This document shows, piece by piece, positions 1-4,332 of a stretch of 6,929 nt of DNA. The notes under the pieces are model-generated. The model did no database searches. It saw nothing but the letters and a program-made list of their open reading frames with translations, and was not told the origin of the DNA. The DNA is from Planctomycetes bacterium SM23_32 (lineage in GTDB: Bacteria > Planctomycetota > Brocadiia > SM23-32), in NCBI GenBank assembly GCA_001303885.1, contig LJUE01000219.1, positions 1 to 6,929 of the forward strand. Direction: 5' to 3'. A program made the position numbers and the translations under genes. Every line of letters starts with the position of its first letter. Positions within the stretch are counted from its first letter, which is position 1.

Positions 1-14
1 GGTCTTGTGCCTCT

Positions 15-58
15 CCCGGCGCGTCGTCAGGGGGCGTGTGGACGCAGCCCGCGCCGGG
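15..58 (+). promoter_or_regulatory. Structured leader upstream of thi4 (long-range inverted repeat)
   Basis: The 81 bases before the thi4 start contain a perfect 9-bp inverted repeat: CCCGGCGCG at 15-23 pairs with CGCGCCGGG at 50-58. Inside it is a smaller GCGT/ACGC hairpin (34-37 with 42-45, loop GTGG). The TCCC at 14-17 is also complementary to GGGA at 72-75, which overlaps the ribosome binding site, so an alternative fold could mask translation initiation. The position is where a thiamin-gene riboswitch would sit, but the conserved CUGAGA core of the TPP riboswitch is absent. In DNA this rich in G+C such repeats also arise by chance. No promoter is recognisable in the short stretch available. 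Confidence 0.35.
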
Positions 59-69
59 CCTGCCTGCCC

Positions 70-76
70 GAGGGAA
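70..76 (+). promoter_or_regulatory. Ribosome binding site of thi4
   Basis: GAGGGAA lies 5 nt upstream of the ATG at 82. It decides the start: an in-frame ATG at 7 would add 25 arginine- and proline-rich residues that do not resemble the family N-terminus, whereas the protein from 82 begins with the usual short helix before the Rossmann fold. Confidence 0.7.
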
Positions 77-81
77 CAGCG

Positions 82-834
82 ATGAAGGAGACGGACATCA
101 CGCGGGCCATCGTGGAGGCCTACACTGAGCGCTTCCTGGAGGCGCTTCACAGCGACGTCCTGGTCGTGGGCGCCGGGCCCGCAGGCCTGACCGCGGCCTA
201 CTACCTGGCCAGGGCCGGCCTGAAGACGGTCGTGCTCGAGAAGAAACTGTCCACCGGCGGCGGCATCTGGGGCGGCGGGACCGGCCACAACATCATCGTG
301 GTCGAGGAGACCGACATCCTGGACGAGATGGGGGTCCGCACCGCCGAGGCGGCTGGTCTTTACACGGCCGGCGCGGTCGAGCTGGCGGCGGCGCTCACCT
401 ACAGGGCCGAGCAGGCCGGGGCCCGCATCTTCAACCTGACCCAGGTCGAGGACATCGTCCTGAAGGACGGCGTCGTCTGCGGCGTGGTCGTCAACGCGAC
501 GGCTATCCTGATGGCCGGGCTGCACGTTGACCCCGTCTGCCTGGGCGCCCGCAAGGTGGTGGACGCCACGGGCCACGCCGCCGAGCTGGTGGCTCTGCTG
601 CGCGGCAAGCTGCCCGACTTCCTGCCCGACGGCATCGGCGAAGGCTTCATGGACGTCGAGCCGGCCGAACAGGGCGTCGTCGAGAGGGCATGCGAGGTGC
701 ATCCGGGCCTCTACGTGACCGGCATGTCGGTCTGCGCCACGTTCCGCCTGCCGCGCATGGGTCCCATCTTCGGCGGCATGCTCAAGTCCGGCCGTCGAAC
801 CGCCGACCTCATCGTCGAGGCGCTGGGCGCCTGA
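82..834 (+). CDS. thi4: Thiamine thiazole synthase, Thi4 family, histidine-type (sulfide-dependent)
   Basis: A 250-residue protein of the Thi4 family, which builds the thiazole moiety of thiamin (ADP-thiazole) from NAD, glycine and a sulfur source, with iron in the active site. Visible features are an N-terminal helix (1-22); the Rossmann dinucleotide-binding motif GAGPAG (30-35), followed by the acidic residue of VLEKK; the glycine-rich GGGIWGGG (59-66); the active-site segment GLHVDP (146-151); DATGH (161-165); and the conserved C-terminal block RMGPIFGGMLKSGRRTAD (225-242). Position 148 is His where the yeast suicide enzyme has its sulfur-donating Cys205. Enzymes with His use free sulfide and turn over catalytically, as characterised for methanogen Thi4. 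Length matches archaeal and anaerobic bacterial homologues. The segment before the active site reads VNATAIL where I recall VNWT plus an acidic residue as usual. The gene probably heads a unit with yggS 87 bp downstream. Identification is secure; substrate use is inferred from the His. Confidence 0.95.
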   Translation: MKETDITRAIVEAYTERFLEALHSDVLVVGAGPAGLTAAYYLARAGLKTVVLEKKLSTGGGIWGGGTGHNIIVVEETDILDEMGVRTAEAAGLYTAGAVELAAALTYRAEQAGARIFNLTQVEDIVLKDGVVCGVVVNATAILMAGLHVDPVCLGARKVVDATGHAAELVALLRGKLPDFLPDGIGEGFMDVEPAEQGVVERACEVHPGLYVTGMSVCATFRLPRMGPIFGGMLKSGRRTADLIVEALGA

Positions 835-851
835 AGTCCCGAGGAGCGACG

Positions 852-911
852 ATGCGCTGGGTGCTGCGGTCCAAGATGCCCCCTGAGCCGGCCGGCGGCC
901 TCCAGACCTGA
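852..911 (+). CDS. Candidate 19-residue small ORF between thi4 and yggS
   Basis: An ATG at 852 preceded by an ideal Shine-Dalgarno (GAGGAG, 841-846, 5-nt spacing) opens a 19-codon frame, MRWVLRSKMPPEPAGGLQT, which stops at 909-911. The stop lies 10 nt before the yggS ATG. The N-terminal half is basic and partly hydrophobic, and the C-terminal half is rich in Pro and Gly. There is no membrane segment and no recognisable motif. It could be a translated leader that couples thi4 to yggS translation, a genuine microprotein, or chance. The strong ribosome binding site, which belongs to neither neighbour, is the main reason to list it. Confidence 0.3.
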   Translation: MRWVLRSKMPPEPAGGLQT

Positions 912-921
912 CGGTGAGGGC

Positions 922-1590
922 ATGTCCACTGCTCAGCCAGCAGAGAACTACCGGCGCATTCGCGGCTCGCTGCCGCCCGAGGTCATGCTCGTGCTGGCGG
1001 CCAAGGGGCGCAGCGCCGAGGAGGTGGCCCAGGTGATAGCGGCCGGCGCCACGGCCGTGGGGCACAACTACGTGCAGGAGGCGGCCCGGATGGCCGAAGC
1101 GCTGGGAACGACGGGGAAGAGCGTGGAGTGGCACATGATCGGCCACCTCCAGCGCAACAAGGTGAAGCAGGCGCTGCCGCTCTTCGACGTCATCCAGAGC
1201 CTGGACTCGGTCCGGCTGGCGCGGGCGATCAGCGCGCGTGCGGAGCGGCCCGTGCCCGTCTACGTGGAGGTGAACGTGGCCGGTGAGGAGAGCAAGTTCG
1301 GCGTGCCGCCGCAGCGCGTCCGGGCGCTCGTCCAGGAAGCCGCCCGCCTGCCGAACGTCCACATCGAGGGGCTCATGACCATGGAGCCCTACAGCGAGGA
1401 CCCGGAGGATGCGCGGCCCTGCTTCCGCCGCGTGCGGGCGCTCTTCGAGGAACTGCGAGACCTCGACGCGCCGGGGGTGGACCTGCGCGTTCTCTCGATG
1501 GGGATGACCGGCTCCTATCGCGTGGCCGTCGAGGAAGGGGCGACGATGGTGCGGATCGGCACGGCCGTGTTCGGCCCGCTCCCTGCCTGA
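922..1590 (+). CDS. yggS: YggS/PLPBP-family pyridoxal 5'-phosphate homeostasis protein
   Basis: A 222-residue single-domain protein with the fold of the alanine racemase N-terminal TIM barrel. The family binds PLP but has no known catalytic activity; it buffers PLP and affects amino-acid and vitamin B6 balance in the cytosol. Family blocks in order are VLAAKGRS with the PLP Schiff-base lysine at K28; GHNYVQEA (47-54); WHMIGHLQRNKVK (70-82); SLDS (93-96); VYVEVNVAGEESKFGV (113-128); GLMTM (150-154); LSMGMT (191-196); and TMVRIGTAVFG (208-218), the last two cupping the phosphate. Compared with E. coli-type sequences, GEN is replaced by GHN and the SDD after MGM is replaced by TGS, so it is somewhat divergent. 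The start at 922 has GGTGA (913-917) upstream and gives the usual length. It ends 20 bp from the convergent zinc-ribbon gene. Confidence 0.92.
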   Translation: MSTAQPAENYRRIRGSLPPEVMLVLAAKGRSAEEVAQVIAAGATAVGHNYVQEAARMAEALGTTGKSVEWHMIGHLQRNKVKQALPLFDVIQSLDSVRLARAISARAERPVPVYVEVNVAGEESKFGVPPQRVRALVQEAARLPNVHIEGLMTMEPYSEDPEDARPCFRRVRALFEELRDLDAPGVDLRVLSMGMTGSYRVAVEEGATMVRIGTAVFGPLPA

Positions 1591-1610
1591 GGGCCGCCCC
1601 CGGGCGCGCG

Positions 1611-2351
1611 CTACTGGCCGATGTCCGCGGTCTGGCCGGCCCGCTCGGCCTCGTCCAGCATCAGCATCCGCCCGCAGCTGTGGCAGTAGACGATCTCTTC
1701 GCCGTGCATGAGCCGGTTCTCGGTCTGCTTGGTGATGCGCGTGTAGCATCCCAGGCAGACGCGGTCGCGCACGCGGGCCAGGGGCAGCCCGTGGTGGTGG
1801 CCTGAGAGCCGGTCGTAGGCCGACAGCACGTCGGGGTTGATCTGGTTGCGCAGCTCCTCGCGCTCCCGCTCCAGCTCGGCCGCGCGCCGGTCCAGCTCCT
1901 GCTGCTGTGTCGCACCCCGGGCCTCCATCTGCCGCAGTTCCTGCTCGGCCTCCCGGGCTTCCTGAGCCAGGCGCTCCTGCTCGCCGGTCAGCTCGTCCAC
2001 CGATTGCAGGGCCTTCAGCCCCTCGTCCTCCCACTTCTGGATGTCGGCTTGGTGGCTGAGGATGGACTGGCGGATGACGTCGTACTCGTCCTGGTGGCGG
2101 GTAACGTTGAGCTGGGTCCTGAGGCGCTGGACCTCCTCCTCGGCTTCTTCGATCCTCAGCTCGGTGGCGTCGGCCTGCCTGGCGGCGTCGAGGCGCTGCT
2201 GATGGGCCTGTTCCGCTCGGCGCTTCTTCTCGGCGAGCAGGCGCTGCTGGCCGCGCACGTCGGCGCTCAGGGCGTCGGCGTCTCTGTGGAACTGCTCGAT
2301 GCGGCGGTTCACATCCTGCAGGGCCAGGATCTGTTGCAGCGTCTGCTTCAT
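1611..2351 (-). CDS. C4-type zinc-ribbon coiled-coil protein (DUF164 / HP0958-like)
   Basis: A 246-residue protein with the layout of the DUF164/zf-RING_7 family: a long antiparallel coiled coil (about residues 10-170, dominated by Glu, Arg, Gln, Ala and Leu) followed by a C-terminal zinc ribbon. The ribbon's two pairs are CLGC (Cys199, Cys202) and CHSC (Cys223, Cys226), with the family's typical GRML after the second pair. Members are widespread and mostly uncharacterised; Helicobacter HP0958 binds the sigma factor RpoN and flagellin mRNA. The start at 2351 was chosen because MKQTLQQILALQDVN is the usual N-terminus of the family. The open frame runs on upstream to 2543, but that stretch covers a terminator and a low-complexity Arg/Pro-rich sequence. 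No good Shine-Dalgarno precedes 2351. The gene lies downstream of rpoD but is separated from it by an intrinsic terminator, so its expression must depend on readthrough or its own promoter. Confidence 0.85.
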   Translation of the reverse strand: MKQTLQQILALQDVNRRIEQFHRDADALSADVRGQQRLLAEKKRRAEQAHQQRLDAARQADATELRIEEAEEEVQRLRTQLNVTRHQDEYDVIRQSILSHQADIQKWEDEGLKALQSVDELTGEQERLAQEAREAEQELRQMEARGATQQQELDRRAAELEREREELRNQINPDVLSAYDRLSGHHHGLPLARVRDRVCLGCYTRITKQTENRLMHGEEIVYCHSCGRMLMLDEAERAGQTADIGQ

Positions 2352-2387
2352 GATCCCGTGGTCGTCCGGGCGGCGTCGAGCCCAATG

Positions 2388-2418
2388 AAAAAGGCCCGAC
2401 CTCCATCGAGATCGGGCC
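2388..2418 (-). terminator. Intrinsic terminator downstream of rpoD
   Basis: On the - strand GGCCCGA (2418-2412) pairs perfectly with TCGGGCC (2399-2393). After one A/C-type mismatch the stem continues with CTC/GAG around a four-base GATG loop, and five T residues follow (2392-2388). This is a textbook rho-independent terminator for RNA reading leftwards. On the + strand the stem is not followed by T residues, so it acts in one direction. It ends the dnaG-rpoD transcript about 137 nt after the rpoD stop and stands 36 nt before the zinc-ribbon start, which also allows an attenuator role. Confidence 0.88.
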
Positions 2419-2440
2419 GTGAAGGCGTCCGCCGGCGCGG

Positions 2441-2456
2441 CGCCGTCCGGACGGCG
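2441..2456. repeat. 16-bp perfect palindrome in the rpoD 3' gap
   Basis: CGCCGTCCGGACGGCG is its own reverse complement. As RNA it gives a 6-bp stem with a CCGG loop. It could also be an operator half-site pair for a dimeric regulator. GC-rich palindromes of this size are not very rare in such DNA, and no second copy was seen in the window. Confidence 0.4.
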
Positions 2457-2552
2457 TCGCACTCGCCGTCGCAGGCGCGCGCCGGTTGTCTTGCCGGGGT
2501 GGTCTGCGTGGGGTCCAGTAGGCTCTCCTGTCGGAGCGGACAAAGCGGCCGT

Positions 2553-2581
2553 AGTCTACGTGTTGTCCGGCAGGCTGTCAA
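2553..2581 (-). promoter_or_regulatory. Promoter-like element inside the rpoD 3' end
   Basis: On the - strand a perfect -35 TTGACA (2581-2576) is separated by exactly 17 bases from TAGACT (2558-2553), a 4/6 match to the -10 box that keeps the key first T, second A and last T. The -10 overlaps the rpoD TAG stop. Start of transcription would be near 2546. The sequence also encodes the end of RpoD, so part of the match is imposed by codons; the consensus spacing makes it credible but unproven. Confidence 0.45.
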
Positions 2582-4238
2582 TGAACCCCTCGAGCTGGCG
2601 GCTGCGAACGGGGTGCTGGAGCTTGCGGACGGCCTTGGCTTCGATCTGCCGGACGCGCTCGCGCGTGACGTTGAAGATGCGCCCCACTTCCTCGAGCGTG
2701 TAGGTGTAGCCGTCCCCCAGGCCGTAGCGCAGCTTGATGATCTCGCGCTCCCGGTAGGTCAGCGTGTTCAGGACGCTGTCTATCTTGTCCTTCAGCATCT
2801 CCTGGGTGGCCAGGGAGATGGGGCTGGCGGTGGTCTCGTCTTCGATGAAGTCCCCGAAGAAGCTGTCCTCGCTCTCGCCGATGGGGCGGTCCAGGCTGAT
2901 GGGGCGCTTGGATATCTTCAGCACGCGTCGCGTCTCGCTGATGCTCAGCTCGGCGGCCCGGGAGATCTCCTCCAGGGTCGGCTCGCGCCCCTTTTCCTGG
3001 ATGAGCTTCTTGACGATGTTGCGGATGTTGCTCATCGTCTCGATCATGTGCACGGGGATGCGGATGGTCCGTGCCTGGTCGGCGATGGCGCGGGTGATGG
3101 CTTGCCGGATCCACCACGTGGCGTAGGTGGAGAACTTGTAGCCCCGGCGGTACTCGTACTTGTCCACGGCCCGCATCAGGCCCGTGTTGCCCTCCTGGAT
3201 CAGGTCAAGGAAGCTCAGGCCGCGGTTGCGGTACTTCTTAGCTATGCTCACCACCAGCCGCAGGTTGCCGCCGGAAAGCTCCTGCTTGGCCAGCTCATAC
3301 TCGTAGTGCACGGTGCGCGTGGCGTCCACCCGTCGGCGGAACAGCGGGAAGGGGCAGCAGATGCGGTCCTCCAGGTGCTTCAGCTCGGCCTCCAGGCCGC
3401 GCCTCTTGGCCTTGTTGCCGTTGGTCCTGGCGAGCTCCTCCAGCTCGGCGTGGATCGCGTTCATCCGTTCGAACCGTTCGTTGATGGCGTCCATCAACGG
3501 CTGGATGCGCTTGATGCGCAGGCAGAGCTCCTCGATCAGGATCATGCACTTGCGGCAGCGGTTGCGGATGGACTTCAGCAGCTCCATCTTGCGCTTCTCG
3601 CTGACGTTGCGGCGGCGGTACCTCTGCCACTCGCCGCGGTTCTCCTCCAGCAGCCTGCGGATGGTTGCCAGGTTCTCGGGCACGCGGGCGACCATGGCCT
3701 CCTTCTGCATGTCCGGCAGGGCGCTGACGTTGAGCGTGCGGTCGAAGGGCAGGGCGCCGTTGTGGACGTCCTGGAGCACCTCCACGCACTGCTCGACGCA
3801 GGGGGTGAACTGGAGGACCTTGCCGCGGAACCTCTTCCGGGCGATCTCGATGCGTTTGGCCAGTGCGATCTCCTCCTCGCGGCTCAGCAGCGGTATCTGG
3901 CCCATCTGCGTCAGGTAGATGCGCACCGGATCGTCAATCTTCTCCGTTTTGACGACGGAGGTCTCTTCCTCTTCCTCCTCCTCTTCTTCCTCCTCTTCCT
4001 CCTCCGCCTGGCCCAGCAGGAGGTCCTCTTCGTCCAGCTCACGCTCGTCTATCAGCTCGATGCCCTTCTCGTCGAGCATGAGCAAGATCTCGTCTATGTA
4101 CTCCGGGCTGACCACGTCGTCGGGCAGGAAGTCGTTGAGCTCCTCGTAGGTGAGGAACCCCTTCTCCTTGCCCTGCTCGATGAGGGTCTTGATCTCATCT
4201 TCGACGGTGGTCGTTGCAGCGGTCTTGTTCTCTGCCAT
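2556..4238 (-). CDS. rpoD: RNA polymerase primary sigma factor, sigma-70 group 1
   Basis: A 560-residue housekeeping sigma factor that directs RNA polymerase to -35/-10 promoters. Domains in order are region 1.1 (about 12-63); an acidic linker with 14 consecutive Glu (79-92); region 1.2 (DDPVRIYLTQMGQIPLLSRE, 102-121); a non-conserved region of about 175 residues (132-308); regions 2.1-2.4 (about 311-398), with NLRLVVSIAKKYRNRG, the core-binding LDLIQEGNTGLMRAVDKYEY and the promoter-melting and -10 helix FSTYATWWIRQAITRAI; region 3 (399-460); and region 4 (about 485-550) with the helix-turn-helix YTLEEVGRIFNVTRERVRQIE. All seven cysteines lie in the non-conserved region (147, 151, 228, 231, 239, 294, 295). 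The ATG at 4238 has AGGAG at 4253-4249, 10 nt away. It follows dnaG in one operon and is followed by an intrinsic terminator. Confidence 0.98.
   Translation of the reverse strand: MAENKTAATTTVEDEIKTLIEQGKEKGFLTYEELNDFLPDDVVSPEYIDEILLMLDEKGIELIDERELDEEDLLLGQAEEEEEEEEEEEEEETSVVKTEKIDDPVRIYLTQMGQIPLLSREEEIALAKRIEIARKRFRGKVLQFTPCVEQCVEVLQDVHNGALPFDRTLNVSALPDMQKEAMVARVPENLATIRRLLEENRGEWQRYRRRNVSEKRKMELLKSIRNRCRKCMILIEELCLRIKRIQPLMDAINERFERMNAIHAELEELARTNGNKAKRRGLEAELKHLEDRICCPFPLFRRRVDATRTVHYEYELAKQELSGGNLRLVVSIAKKYRNRGLSFLDLIQEGNTGLMRAVDKYEYRRGYKFSTYATWWIRQAITRAIADQARTIRIPVHMIETMSNIRNIVKKLIQEKGREPTLEEISRAAELSISETRRVLKISKRPISLDRPIGESEDSFFGDFIEDETTASPISLATQEMLKDKIDSVLNTLTYREREIIKLRYGLGDGYTYTLEEVGRIFNVTRERVRQIEAKAVRKLQHPVRSRQLEGFIDSLPDNT
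3963..4004 (-). repeat. Poly-glutamate tract in RpoD (14 codons)
   Basis: Fourteen consecutive Glu codons mix GAG and GAA irregularly, so the run is not a pure triplet repeat and looks maintained at the protein level. It forms the acidic linker between sigma regions 1.1 and 1.2. On the opposite strand it gives a CT-rich purine/pyrimidine-asymmetric stretch. Confidence 0.85.
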
Positions 4239-4248
4239 CAGGTTGCAG

Positions 4249-4253
4249 CTCCT
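4249..4253 (-). promoter_or_regulatory. Ribosome binding site of rpoD
   Basis: AGGAG on the - strand, 10 nt before the ATG at 4238. The spacing is slightly long, but there is no competing start nearby and the encoded N-terminus fits region 1.1. Confidence 0.55.
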
Positions 4254-4257
4254 GAGC

Positions 4258-4332
4258 CTATTTCGGCCTGGCCGCCTGTTCGTCCCGTTCCCTCAGTCGG
4301 CGCACGTAGTCCTTCAGTTCCTCGTCATCGGC
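4258..4332 (-). other. Out-of-frame candidate C-terminal extension of DnaG
   Basis: In the frame shifted by +1 from dnaG, 24 codons run from GCC at 4332 to a TAG at 4260-4258. They encode a charged, amphipathic stretch: ADDEELKDYVRRL followed by RERDEQAARPK. The codons mostly end in G or C, as in the neighbouring genes. This frame joins dnaG at a CCCC run (4336-4333), two codons before the annotated TGA, and would give a DnaG of 578 residues or so. It ends 19 nt before rpoD, a natural operon spacing. It may be a programmed +1 shift on CCC-C, a recent inactivating indel at the tail, a base error in a homopolymer, or non-coding chance. Confidence 0.4.

Larger units (their letters stand above)
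2388..2546 (-). ncRNA. Candidate small RNA or attenuated leader between rpoD and the zinc-ribbon gene
   Basis: This interval is bounded upstream by a promoter-like element (2553-2581) and downstream by the intrinsic terminator, giving a predicted transcript of about 159 nt. It contains several possible stems: CTCC/GGAG near its 5' end, GACGGCG (2470-2464) with CGCCGTC (2456-2450), and the 16-bp palindrome at 2441-2456. It does not match a riboswitch or small-RNA family that I recognise, including 6S RNA. It could be a free small RNA, a regulated leader of the zinc-ribbon gene, or simply the rpoD 3' untranslated region. Confidence 0.3.

Noticed and set aside
7..81. N-terminal extension of Thi4 from an ATG at 7
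   Set aside because: The extra 25 residues are Arg/Pro-rich and unlike the family; the ATG at 82 has its own ribosome binding site.
1..81. TPP riboswitch before thi4
   Set aside because: AGGGAA near the start resembles the 3' end of the motif, but the CUGAGA core and the CUGAU segment are missing.
1573..1610. Bidirectional terminator between the convergent yggS and zinc-ribbon genes
   Set aside because: GGCCC/GGGCC and CCCT/AGGG pairings exist but compete with each other, and no T-tract follows on either strand.
2352..2543. Upstream extension of the zinc-ribbon protein to 310 residues
   Set aside because: It would translate through an intrinsic terminator, is low-complexity, and the family begins at the Met encoded at 2351.
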